Notes under the pieces: model-generated
The model's database searches: none
What the model was told of the DNA's origin: nothing
What the model saw: only the letters and a program-made list of their open reading frames with translations
Assembly (NCBI GenBank): GCA_019235595.1
Contig: JAFAKI010000384.1
Location: forward strand, 1 to 23,413
Direction: 5' to 3'
DNA: 23,413 bases
From: Mucilaginibacter sp.
GTDB lineage: Bacteria; Bacteroidota; Bacteroidia; Sphingobacteriales; Sphingobacteriaceae
Shown: positions 6,886 through 13,934 of the stretch, in pieces
Layout of the letters: each line of letters opens with the position of its first letter
Numbering within the stretch: the first letter of the stretch is position 1
Translations under genes and position numbers: made by a program

Positions 6886-7872
6886 TTACGCTATCAGCAG
6901 GTTGCACCCGCGGATATCCGAATTATCAAAACGACCTAATGCTTCAAATGAGCCATTTTTATAAATTTTTCCCAGGTCTTGCGTAGCGATGAATGAACAA
7001 GAGTTGATGTTAGCGAGGTCGATCACGTTGATACCGCCGGTTTTGTCGTTATCCAGTATGGTCAGCGGGTCGTTGGTATCACGAGTGATGATCTTCATCC
7101 AGGGCGGACAATTGAATATGCCGTTTCCATCTGAATAAGCCTGGGATAACAACTCGGTCATGCCATACTCTGAATGAATTGCATTAACACCAAAGCCCTT
7201 GCAAAGCGTTTCGTGCAATTCTTCGCGGATCATTTCTTTTCGGCGGCCTTTCATCCCCCCAGTTTCCATTACAATTAACCCAGGAAAGTTAATTTGATGC
7301 TGTTCCACAAACTCGAGTAAAGCAAAAGTGACGCCGATCAGCAGGGTCGGTTTTTTTGCCTTCTGTTGTTTTATTAATTGAGCGAACAGGTCATTATGAT
7401 TATACAAATAAAAACCGCTATCCGGATTTTCAGATCGTTTTACCAGGTCTTCAGCCATAAAGATCAATGATGAGCCTTCGCGCTCCAGGTAGGAAGGAAG
7501 CAACGCAAGAACGCAATAGTCCCGTATATCGCCATAAAACAAATCAAACGCACGGCGGAAACTTTCTTCGTACCAACTTACGTCGGTCACCAGGTGGCGG
7601 CTATTGATCATACCTGTCGTTCCGGAACTGGTAAAGGTAACCTGTACTTTATCAGTGCTGCTTAATACATCATGCGATTTAAAGAAGCTGATGGGCAGGA
7701 AGGGGATTTTTTCGACGCTGTCGACCGCATCGATATCCGTTTTTAGATTGGTGATGAACTCCTTGTAAACCGCACAATTTTGAGCCTGGAAGCGAAATGC
7801 CTGCAAAGCTGTTTCAGTAAATTGCTGATTACAGCTAATTGAAAATACTTGCTGCTTGTCCGGGCGAATCAT
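6886..7872 (-). CDS. LuxE-like acyl-protein synthetase / acyl-CoA-synthetase-like protein
   Basis: A 328-residue enzyme of the adenylate-forming superfamily. It carries an ATP-loop-like segment FTSSGTTG, a METGG motif, and YGMTELLSQ, matching the LuxE acyl-protein synthetase family, which activates fatty acids as acyl-adenylates and passes them to a cysteine. The Lux proteins needed for bioluminescence are absent, so the substrate is unknown. Stand-alone copies of this family exist in Bacteroidota. The open frame extends 25 codons further upstream, but that part is translated repeat DNA. A TATCTTTG box ends 4 bases before the ATG at 7872, so this ATG is the likely start and the message is probably leaderless. 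The gene is divergent from the DUF1203 gene, and a palindromic element lies between them. Confidence 0.8.
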   Translation of the reverse strand: MIRPDKQQVFSISCNQQFTETALQAFRFQAQNCAVYKEFITNLKTDIDAVDSVEKIPFLPISFFKSHDVLSSTDKVQVTFTSSGTTGMINSRHLVTDVSWYEESFRRAFDLFYGDIRDYCVLALLPSYLEREGSSLIFMAEDLVKRSENPDSGFYLYNHNDLFAQLIKQQKAKKPTLLIGVTFALLEFVEQHQINFPGLIVMETGGMKGRRKEMIREELHETLCKGFGVNAIHSEYGMTELLSQAYSDGNGIFNCPPWMKIITRDTNDPLTILDNDKTGGINVIDLANINSCSFIATQDLGKIYKNGSFEALGRFDNSDIRGCNLLIA

Positions 7873-7876
7873 TGCG

Positions 7877-7884
7877 CAAAGATA
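7877..7884 (-). promoter_or_regulatory. -7 promoter box of the LuxE-like gene, abutting its start
   Basis: The minus strand reads TATCTTTG (exact TAnnTTTG), then CGCA and the ATG. Transcription should begin within a base or two of the start codon, giving a leaderless message. This argues against the longer upstream start. Confidence 0.6.
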
Positions 7885-7885
7885 G

Positions 7886-7975
7886 GTGAATGTGCAGATG
7901 TGCCGATATGCGAATGTGCAGATTATTGACGAGACACATTTGCACATCTATTCATTTGCACATCTGCACATTCAC
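7886..7975. repeat. Palindromic element built from GTGCAGATGTGC-type words
   Basis: Arms 7886-7903 and 7958-7975 are a perfect 18-bp inverted repeat (GTGAATGTGCAGATGTGC). Between and beside them are further degenerate copies of TGCACAT/ATGTGCA words, such as GAATGTGCAGAT at 7912 and TTGCACATCTATTC at 7940, continuing to CCGCACATC at about 7980. The unit is low-complexity and self-complementary and would form a long cruciform or hairpin. It starts immediately upstream of the LuxE-like promoter box. Confidence 0.75.
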
Positions 7976-8028
7976 ACATCCGCACATCAAATCCGCAAGT
8001 TCCGGGTTTTAAATAAGACCGGGTAACA

Positions 8029-8054
8029 GGAACTTTGGTCATCAAAACATAATA
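8029..8054 (+). promoter_or_regulatory. Promoter/leader-like block of the DUF1203 gene
   Basis: GGAACTTTG (a GAACTTTG near-match to the -7 consensus) is followed after 4 bases by TCAAAACATAATA, just before the ATG at 8057. The same layout, 22 of 26 bases identical, precedes the SDR gene at 17815-17840. This suggests a shared promoter type. Confidence 0.4.
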
Positions 8055-8056
8055 CT

Positions 8057-8539
8057 ATGAGCAATTTTAAAATTGTACCGCTTTCAAAAAGTTATGTACA
8101 GCATATCCGAGAGGTAAGAAAAGATGATTTTGGGCATGATGTGATCGAGCAGGTCGCAACAGGTTCAGGGCCATGCAGGGTGTCGCTAAAACCGTTTGAA
8201 AAAGGCGTTGATAAACGTCTATTATTTACACATACACCGTTTGAAATAGATAATGCCTACAATCAACCGGGGCCGGTGTTTATTAATGCTGATGATGTGG
8301 ACGAATACGCTGATATTTATCGCTTCCCACCCGAAATTAAAGCAAATAAGCAAAGTTTCCCGATTACATTGATTGGCTATAATGATCAGCAGATGATGGC
8401 ATTAACCAAAATGGTTGGAGATGGCGATGTGGACGAAATGATAACCGAAATATTTGACGCTCATCCGAATGTGGCTTATTTGCATGCGCGCAACTCACAG
8501 GCTTGCTGTTTTATCTGTAAGATCGAACGTATCTATTGA
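8057..8539 (+). CDS. DUF1203 domain-containing protein
   Basis: A 160-residue soluble protein matching DUF1203 along its length. It shows GPCRVSLKPFEKG at about 38-50, LLFTHTPFEIDNAYNQPGPVFIN at about 55-78, and a C-terminal HARNSQACCFICKIER segment. DUF1203 proteins have these Cys-rich ends and a HARN-type motif but no established function, so none is assigned. Length is normal for the family (about 150-160). There is no signal peptide, so it is likely cytoplasmic. The next gene, SYLF, follows in the same direction after about 80 bases, but a shared transcript is not evident. Confidence 0.85.
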   Translation: MSNFKIVPLSKSYVQHIREVRKDDFGHDVIEQVATGSGPCRVSLKPFEKGVDKRLLFTHTPFEIDNAYNQPGPVFINADDVDEYADIYRFPPEIKANKQSFPITLIGYNDQQMMALTKMVGDGDVDEMITEIFDAHPNVAYLHARNSQACCFICKIERIY

Positions 8540-8559
8540 TTTATGATGGTTTATTGAAA

Positions 8560-8576
8560 CAAGAAGGCGTTTCTTG
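8560..8576 (+). terminator. Weak hairpin after the DUF1203 gene
   Basis: A 6-bp inverted repeat (CAAGAA/TTCTTG, 5-base loop) follows the DUF1203 stop by 20 bases. It lacks a proper T-run, so it may be only a weak terminator or chance. Confidence 0.2.
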
Positions 8577-8618
8577 GGGTTTGATACTATTATAAGAATA
8601 TTATTAAATATCATTCCT

Positions 8619-9296
8619 ATGAAAAAGTTAAGTTTTTTAATCATTCCTGTTTTGCTGAGTTTCATTATTGTAATGACCTCGGCTGCACCAGTCAACGGTG
8701 ATAAGGAAACCGAACGGATACATAGTGCATCCAACGTTCTGAAGGACTTTGGCGCCATGAAAGAAGGCATACCCCATAAACTGATATCAGAATACGAAGG
8801 TGTAGTGATTATTCCAAGAACAATTAATGCAGGATTTGTTGTTGGCGCCAAACGCGGCAAGGGCATAGCCATCGTAAAAATGCCTGATGGTAAATGGAGC
8901 GACCCTGTATTTGTTACCCTAACAGGTGGTAGTATCGGCCCGCAGATCGGTGTTCAGTCAGTTGACCTGGTGCTGGTTTTTAAGCATAAAGGAGCATTGG
9001 CAAAAGTGAAGAATGGCGATGTGACCATCGGGGGCGATCTTGCAGCATCAGCCGGTCCGGTCGGTCGTGCGGCATCAGCTAATACCGATTACAAGTTTGA
9101 GGCCGAAGTTTATTCCTATTCCCGCAGCCGCGGTCTATTTGCCGGTATTACCATCAATGGATCGAGCTTGTCGATTGACAAAGATGCCAATCATGCTTAT
9201 TACGGCCAAGGAATGAGCGCCCATGATATCTTCGAAACCACTAAAAGTAATACGGTTGCGGTATCGCACTTAAAACAAACGCTCGCTAGCTTGTAA
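8619..9296 (+). CDS. Secreted SYLF (YSC84-like) domain lipid-binding protein
   Basis: A 225-residue protein with a signal peptide (residues 1 to about 22, MKKLSFLIIPVLLSFIIVMTSA). The rest is one SYLF domain: RIHSASNVLKDF, the GVVIIPRTINAGFVVGAKRGKG block, WSDPVFVTLTGGSIGPQIGVQSVDLVLVF, and the SRSRGLFAGITINGSSLSID ending. SYLF proteins bind lipids in eukaryotes; the role of bacterial periplasmic versions is unclear. The ATG at 8619 is preferred over a TTG 45 bases upstream because it directly begins the signal peptide. A strong bidirectional terminator follows, shared with the convergent membrane-protein gene. Confidence 0.9.
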   Translation: MKKLSFLIIPVLLSFIIVMTSAAPVNGDKETERIHSASNVLKDFGAMKEGIPHKLISEYEGVVIIPRTINAGFVVGAKRGKGIAIVKMPDGKWSDPVFVTLTGGSIGPQIGVQSVDLVLVFKHKGALAKVKNGDVTIGGDLAASAGPVGRAASANTDYKFEAEVYSYSRSRGLFAGITINGSSLSIDKDANHAYYGQGMSAHDIFETTKSNTVAVSHLKQTLASL

Positions 9297-9311
9297 ACCT
9301 AATTTGAAGAG

Positions 9312-9340
9312 AAAGACGCCCGCCAATTCTGGGCGTCTTT
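9312..9340. terminator. Bidirectional intrinsic terminator
   Basis: A perfect 10-bp inverted repeat (AAAGACGCCC/GGGCGTCTTT, 9-base loop) sits between the stops of the convergent SYLF gene and the small membrane-protein gene, with A/T runs on both sides. It overlaps the last two bases of the minus-strand stop codon. Confidence 0.85.
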
Positions 9341-9677
9341 ACTTTGAAAAAGCTTTTTTTGTTAGCACGCCTGACAAAGCAGCCATGCCACCGGCCAGCC
9401 CGCCGATGAGTGCAGTGATCAGCAACAACAAAATCCATTGATGGGGGAGTGGAAATAGTTGAATTACGCGGCTGGCCAATATGTTGTCATTCGGAATGCT
9501 TTTTATTAGCGCCAGTATGATCCACAAAACGAATATCGCCCCAAAGCCCGACCAAAATGCTTTGCCCGATGTTTTACCAATAAACAATGCGGCTAAAAAT
9601 GCAATCGCTGCAGCCACCCACCACGGGAGGAAATAGCTGCTGATGAAGGACAAGATGAGTATAATGAGGAATAACAT
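9339..9677 (-). CDS. Four-helix integral membrane protein of unknown function
   Basis: A 112-residue, very hydrophobic protein. Transmembrane segments can be drawn at about 1-18, 20-36, 42-62 and 80-103, the last Gly/Ala-rich (GGLAGGMAALSG). I do not recognise a named family. It starts 2 bases after the stop of the penicillin-acylase-family gene on the same strand, so the two are almost certainly co-transcribed and probably translationally coupled. This suggests a membrane role connected to that enzyme, but that is inference. The ATG is the natural start for the first helix. Confidence 0.75.
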   Translation of the reverse strand: MLFLIILILSFISSYFLPWWVAAAIAFLAALFIGKTSGKAFWSGFGAIFVLWIILALIKSIPNDNILASRVIQLFPLPHQWILLLLITALIGGLAGGMAALSGVLTKKAFSK

Positions 9678-9679
9678 AT

Positions 9680-12118
9680 TTATTTACCGCTTAAAGTTAA
9701 TGTGGATTTTACCCTGTCCGACTTTTCATCCGGCGACTGTAAAAACAATAGTTCATTCAATTTCCCGTCCCGCCAGGTGCTGAACATGTCTTCATAATAA
9801 TAACTGCCCGGATTGCCCGATTCTCCGCCTGGGAATACGCCATAACCTTTTACCTGCGGCCCCATTTGCACCACCATCCGCCATGACGGGCCATTATTCG
9901 ATTTCAGCGCATTGATTACACCGGCTCTGCCGCCCGCAGAAAAATTGCCGGTGCCAAAGCCCGGAAGATTTGCAAGATGGTTGATAGATGTTTCTTTTAT
10001 TAATCCCCATTGCCATTTGTCTCCCGGAGGGCCGTTTTTTTGTATCAGCTGACTTACAGCGTCATGAAAGGAGTGGGTTACAATATCAGCACAGGTCTCT
10101 TTTTTGTTTGTTGACGGATCATCAAACCATTTGGAATTGGGTTCAGTAAGTAATAATTTTTCCGTGCGATCGTAAGATGGGTATTTTAGGTACAAGCCTT
10201 TAACATCAAAGTTATTACGCCAAACCATATTGTAAAAATTGTACCACCAATTGTCAAAAATACTGGCGCCAATGGAATTTGCTTCGTAATGTTTATCCCA
10301 GTTTTTTATTATTTCGAGCGCCTTCTGTTGATTGTTATCCAAATTCGACGGATCGAGATATTTAAGCATCGTCGGCAAAACATCCTGCGCCAACATGCTG
10401 TAGTTGTCCATCTGCATAATTCGCATACTGTCAACTGTAGCTTTTTGCATTACGGTAAGCTTATCATTGATGCGTTTTCCGCGGTAGTATTGTTCAAAAC
10501 GCCAGTTGATAAAGTAAGGATAAGTTTGATCTGTAGAAGATTGATTGGCCGAACTTACAAAACCTCTTGGTGGATTTTTCACGGTCGGATTTTGGTCGTA
10601 AGGTATCCATCCCTGCCAGTCATTGGCCGGATCACTTCCATCCAAAATAAATTTACCTTGATCTTTAAATTTAAGCGGTAGTTTGCCGTTGGGAGTGATA
10701 GCAATATCCTTATCGCTGCTCGCGAAAATGAAGTTTTGCGCAGGTGCAGTAAAATAAGTCAGCGCTTTGCGGTAATCATCATAATTCTTTCCCCTGTTAA
10801 GCAGGTAGAAGGTCTTAAATTCATTCGATTCATCATGCGCTATCCATCGTAAGGCATCGCCAATGGGAATGTTTTCATGACCTTCCTTTGGTTTCTGCGA
10901 GGCATTGTCATACACCACCGGCCCGTGATGTGTATAAATTACCGTATCATAAACAGGTTTTTGTCCCCTGATTTTGATTATTTCAACACGCTTGGAGGTT
11001 TTATTCCAGTGGTTATTATACCAGTACTCATTTTTTGTATTATCCTTGAATTTTACCTGGTACCAATCCAACACATCGGCATCCACATTGGTAACGCCCC
11101 AGCTAATTTTTTGGTTATAACCGATTACAATACATGGTGCGCCAGGCAATGAAACACCATAAACATTAACTGTTGGTGATACCATTTGCAACTGATACCA
11201 GATAGAAGGGAAAGTTAAATTCAGATGCGGATCATTAGCTAATATCGGATAGCCTGAAGCTGATTTATTCCCTGCAACCGCCCAGTTGTTGCTGCCGATT
11301 CCGGGTACGCGTTCTTTGGGCTTGATGGTATCGGTCATCAATGTAATGAAATCCTTCGATGGCTTTGGAATTGGTAAAGGATTGAAATTCCATTTTGTGC
11401 CAACGGGAATGATCGGGTCTTCGTGGAACGGGTAATCAGGGAAAAGATCATTAACGTCCTTCACGCCAAACCGCTTCAGGTCGTTAGTCATAGCAAACTG
11501 GTCCGACCCGCCTGCCAGTGTTTCCGACATCAGTTTAAGCAGGTAAGCGCAATTGATCGGCTTCCATTCTTCAGGCGCGTAGGCGAGCAATTTGAACTCA
11601 ATAGGATAATCGCGTTTATCCAAATGATGGATATAGCTGTTTACCCCATCGGTATAAGCTTGTATCGCCACTTTCATCACCGGGTCTTTCATAATGCCCT
11701 TTAAAGTATTTTCGGCACCGTAGGTCATGCCCATGCGGCGATGGTATCGGTCGACGGCTAAAGCTTTAGGTCCTGCGATCTCAGAAAGACGGCCCGCCGC
11801 GCTGCGGGTCTGGATATCTAACTGCCAAAGGCGGTCGCGGGCGGTGATATAGCCTTGCGCATAATACAGGTCGTGGTCATTCTCTGCAAAAATGTGCGGT
11901 ATGCGGTGTTCGTCAAAACGTATCGTTACTTTTCCCTGTAAACCCTCCAGGTGCAGGTTTTCTTCTGGTTTGATGTTTTTGCTTTCAGCGTTTTGCCAGA
12001 AACCGGAAACCGGATTAAGGAATTCGCCAATGGGAGGGATGTCGCCAAATTTGGTTTGCAATGCCCAAATTAACAATAAAGTAGCAGCGATGGAAAATAA
12101 GGCTTTAAAGAGTTTCAT
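9680..12118 (-). CDS. Penicillin acylase family protein (Ntn hydrolase)
   Basis: An 812-residue precursor with an N-terminal signal/anchor segment (about 1-21). The alpha-chain region carries TIRFDEHRIPHIFAEN and YYAQGYITARDRLWQLDIQTRSAAGRLSE, a family hallmark. The cleavage/nucleophile site is GIGSNNWAVAG, with Ser276 as the mature beta-chain N-terminal nucleophile. Then come SGYPILANDPHLNLTFPSIWYQLQ, WGVTNVDADVLDWY and, near the C-terminus, FGTGNFSAGGRAGVINAL. These enzymes self-process in the periplasm and hydrolyse amides such as beta-lactam side chains or acyl-homoserine lactones. The natural substrate here is not readable from sequence. Length is typical (about 780-820). It is first in a two-gene unit with a four-helix membrane protein. 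Its start lies just after a T/A-rich stretch with no clear -7 box. Confidence 0.93.
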   Translation of the reverse strand: MKLFKALFSIAATLLLIWALQTKFGDIPPIGEFLNPVSGFWQNAESKNIKPEENLHLEGLQGKVTIRFDEHRIPHIFAENDHDLYYAQGYITARDRLWQLDIQTRSAAGRLSEIAGPKALAVDRYHRRMGMTYGAENTLKGIMKDPVMKVAIQAYTDGVNSYIHHLDKRDYPIEFKLLAYAPEEWKPINCAYLLKLMSETLAGGSDQFAMTNDLKRFGVKDVNDLFPDYPFHEDPIIPVGTKWNFNPLPIPKPSKDFITLMTDTIKPKERVPGIGSNNWAVAGNKSASGYPILANDPHLNLTFPSIWYQLQMVSPTVNVYGVSLPGAPCIVIGYNQKISWGVTNVDADVLDWYQVKFKDNTKNEYWYNNHWNKTSKRVEIIKIRGQKPVYDTVIYTHHGPVVYDNASQKPKEGHENIPIGDALRWIAHDESNEFKTFYLLNRGKNYDDYRKALTYFTAPAQNFIFASSDKDIAITPNGKLPLKFKDQGKFILDGSDPANDWQGWIPYDQNPTVKNPPRGFVSSANQSSTDQTYPYFINWRFEQYYRGKRINDKLTVMQKATVDSMRIMQMDNYSMLAQDVLPTMLKYLDPSNLDNNQQKALEIIKNWDKHYEANSIGASIFDNWWYNFYNMVWRNNFDVKGLYLKYPSYDRTEKLLLTEPNSKWFDDPSTNKKETCADIVTHSFHDAVSQLIQKNGPPGDKWQWGLIKETSINHLANLPGFGTGNFSAGGRAGVINALKSNNGPSWRMVVQMGPQVKGYGVFPGGESGNPGSYYYEDMFSTWRDGKLNELLFLQSPDEKSDRVKSTLTLSGK

Positions 12119-12149
12119 CAGGTTAGATTAGCCTTGAGCAAGATAAGTA

Positions 12150-12200
12150 AAATACACGACAAGACACGATTTTAAGATTTAAAAAGATACGATTTAAAAA
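12150..12200. repeat. Half-copy of the ACACGATT-type repeat
   Basis: The stretch contains ACACGATTTTAAGATTTAAAAAGATACGATTT-like wording (shown by the words ACACGATTTTAAGATTT and GATACGATTT). It resembles the left arms of the elements at 12977 and 15903, but has no matching right arm. It sits between the divergent acylase and AlkD-type genes. Confidence 0.4.
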
Positions 12201-12270
12201 CTCTGCCGGATAAGAATTTTATAGGGTGTTTTTTTAAATTTACCTAAGGTTACTCATCTTAAAAAAACAC

Positions 12271-12978
12271 ATGACAGTACAGGAAATAATGGATGATTTG
12301 AAGGCGCATGGCAGCGACAGCATCAAAAAGATATTACTGAAGCATGGCGTAAAGGAACCTTTTTTCGGCGTCAAGATAGAGTATCTGAAGCCAATACAGA
12401 AAAAGGTGAAGATGGACTATCAATTGGCTAAAGACCTTTATGCCACCGGTAATGCAGATGCCATGTACCTGGCCGGCTTAATTGCCGACGATGCTAAGAT
12501 GACTAAAGATGATTTGCAGGCATGGGCCAAACAAGCAGTTTCAAACAATATCAGCGAATATACAGTACCCTGGGTGGCTACGGGAAGCGAAATTGGGTTT
12601 GAGCTTGCATTGGAATGGATTGATTCGCCTGAAGAATATATTGCTGCATGCGGATGGTCGACATTAAGCAACCTGGTATCACTCAAGCCTGATAATGAAT
12701 TGGATATAGCTGAATTAAAACGTCTTTTGGCAAGAGTGTCCAAAACAATTCACACGTCTCCAAACCGGGTACGCTCAACCATGAATGGATTCCTGATCGC
12801 TTTGGGGACTTATGTTACAGCGCTGACGGAAGAAGTCATCGCGGCAGCAAAAGACATAGGCGTTGTAATAGTAGAAAAAGAGGGGACAGCCTGCAAAGTG
12901 CCGGATGCCATTGAATATATTATGAAGGCAAAGAATAAAGGCGTGCTTGGTAAAAAGAAAAAGATGGTGAAATGCTAA
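12271..12978 (+). CDS. DNA alkylation repair protein (AlkD-like, HEAT-repeat family)
   Basis: A 235-residue, all-helical protein of the DNA alkylation repair family (PF08713-type). Features are MTVQEIMDDLKAHGSDSIKKILLKHG at the start, FFGVKIEYLKPIQKKVKMDYQLAKDLYATGNADAMYLAGLIAD, then DLQAWAKQAVSNNISEYTVPWVATGS and the C-terminal GTACKVPDAIEYIMKA. AlkD-type glycosylases remove bulky alkylated bases. This family variant has conserved Trp/Cys positions, but the catalytic Asp of B. cereus AlkD is not confidently assignable here, so it may bind DNA without glycosylase activity. The final residues are Lys-rich (LGKKKKMVK). The gene is monocistronic and is followed at the stop codon by a palindromic element. 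Confidence 0.85.
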   Translation: MTVQEIMDDLKAHGSDSIKKILLKHGVKEPFFGVKIEYLKPIQKKVKMDYQLAKDLYATGNADAMYLAGLIADDAKMTKDDLQAWAKQAVSNNISEYTVPWVATGSEIGFELALEWIDSPEEYIAACGWSTLSNLVSLKPDNELDIAELKRLLARVSKTIHTSPNRVRSTMNGFLIALGTYVTALTEEVIAAAKDIGVVIVEKEGTACKVPDAIEYIMKAKNKGVLGKKKKMVKC

Positions 12979-13096
12979 CACGATTTAGGGATTTGAACAC
13001 GATTTCTAAGATTTAAAAGATTGCCACGATGTTAAATCACGGCAATCTTTTAATATCGTCTTATCGTGTTAATCTTAAAAATCCTTAAATCGTGTT
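12977..13096. repeat. Palindromic element in the convergent gap (ACACGATT type, copy 1)
   Basis: Outer arms AACACGATTTA (12977-12987) and TAAATCGTGTT (13086-13096) are perfectly complementary over 11 bp. Inner arms AAAAGATTGCC (13015-13025) and GGCAATCTTTT (13041-13051) are perfect over 11 bp around a 15-base loop, and further imperfect pairing lies between. It starts inside the AlkD-type stop codon and ends 12 bases before the stop of the convergent lipoprotein gene, so it can serve as a two-way terminator. Confidence 0.75.
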
Positions 13097-13108
13097 CAAA
13101 TAGTGTCA

Positions 13109-13720
13109 TTATTGAGGACGAACTTTTACCATGAACCTGTTTTTGCCAAATGTTGTAGTGTCGGTGGTGGTAAGATCAAAGTAATAGCCGTGGTGGACAG
13201 TCAGATCCAGAGAATCCTTCCTTAATCTGTCCATTAGCCATACATGATATTTGGCTGGAATAGAATCGCGTTGGACCAAACTCAATTTATACACTGCGGT
13301 TGATTTACCATGAACATCCAGTTTAATGCAATCGCCACGTCGTCTTAATGGAAGCATATTTACCGACAAAGGTATGCCGTCACTTGATAAGCTCGATAAG
13401 CTCTCTGCACCAAAACCCTGTAAATAAGGAGCGTCCTGGCCAGGTACATAGGCTGCGCTTGCTTTTGGTGTAAAATAGATAACAATATTATCTTTATTGA
13501 TGGTGTCTTTTTTAAGTTCGAGCTTTATAAAACCCGAAACATTCATAATAGAATCGCCTGCTGCGGCATTGCCCGGAGCCAACGAATTGGTGATAGTGGT
13601 AACTGCGGTAGCGCTCGCCGGTGTTTTTGATTCAGGCGCTAGTGATGCATCTTTTTGGCATGAGGAGAACCAGGTTGCCAAAACTACAATAAGGGGGTAA
13701 ATCAACTTTTTCATCTTCAC
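13109..13720 (-). CDS. Putative lipoprotein of unknown function
   Basis: A 203-residue protein with a type II signal peptide. A Lys-rich start and a hydrophobic core (LIYPLIVVLATW) lead to a lipobox-like FSSC with Cys21 as the lipidation site. A low-complexity Ser/Ala/Thr-rich linker follows to about residue 55, then a beta-strand-rich region of about 150 residues with no motif I recognise. An outer-membrane or periplasmic lipoprotein is inferred. The start may be the first Met or the Met two codons later. The gene is single, convergent with the AlkD-type gene. No promoter box is clear. Confidence 0.75.
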   Translation of the reverse strand: MKMKKLIYPLIVVLATWFSSCQKDASLAPESKTPASATAVTTITNSLAPGNAAAGDSIMNVSGFIKLELKKDTINKDNIVIYFTPKASAAYVPGQDAPYLQGFGAESLSSLSSDGIPLSVNMLPLRRRGDCIKLDVHGKSTAVYKLSLVQRDSIPAKYHVWLMDRLRKDSLDLTVHHGYYFDLTTTDTTTFGKNRFMVKVRPQ

Positions 13721-13807
13721 TGACTAGTATTAGCAGACCGTGATTTCGATCTGACAACATGTTATACGCAGCTGATTTGAAAAGAGTTATATGTTATTTG
13801 TTTTAGT

Positions 13808-13931
13808 GGTTGAATTGTTAAGTGTGAGTGGTTATATCGGTTGTCTTAATCACCGAATAGGCTGATTAATGAATCGCAATATTCATTTATGCGGCATTAT
13901 TTAACATAATCAACCACTTAACCATTCAACC
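13808..13931. repeat. Palindromic element 3' of the AraC gene (GGTTGAAT type)
   Basis: Arms 13808-13824 and 13915-13931 are complementary over 17 bp with one mismatch. The interior holds a small hairpin (ATGAAT/ATTCAT around 13870-13885). The element ends 3 bases before the AraC stop codon, so it forms the 3' end of that transcript. No coding capacity. Wording differs from the other palindromic elements of the window. Confidence 0.65.
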
Positions 13932-13934
13932 CAA

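Noticed and set aside
7873..7947. N-terminal 25-codon extension of the LuxE-like protein (Cys/Thr-rich)
   Set aside because: It is translated from the ATGTGCA palindromic repeat and lies upstream of the -7 box, so it is unlikely to be transcribed as part of this gene.
7886..7985. Possible CRISPR-like array from repeated TGCACAT words
   Set aside because: Spacing is irregular, copies are short and degenerate, they occur in both orientations, and there are no cas genes.
8574..8618. TTG start extending the SYLF protein by 15 residues
   Set aside because: The ATG at 8619 begins a standard signal peptide; the extension would precede it and overlaps a hairpin.
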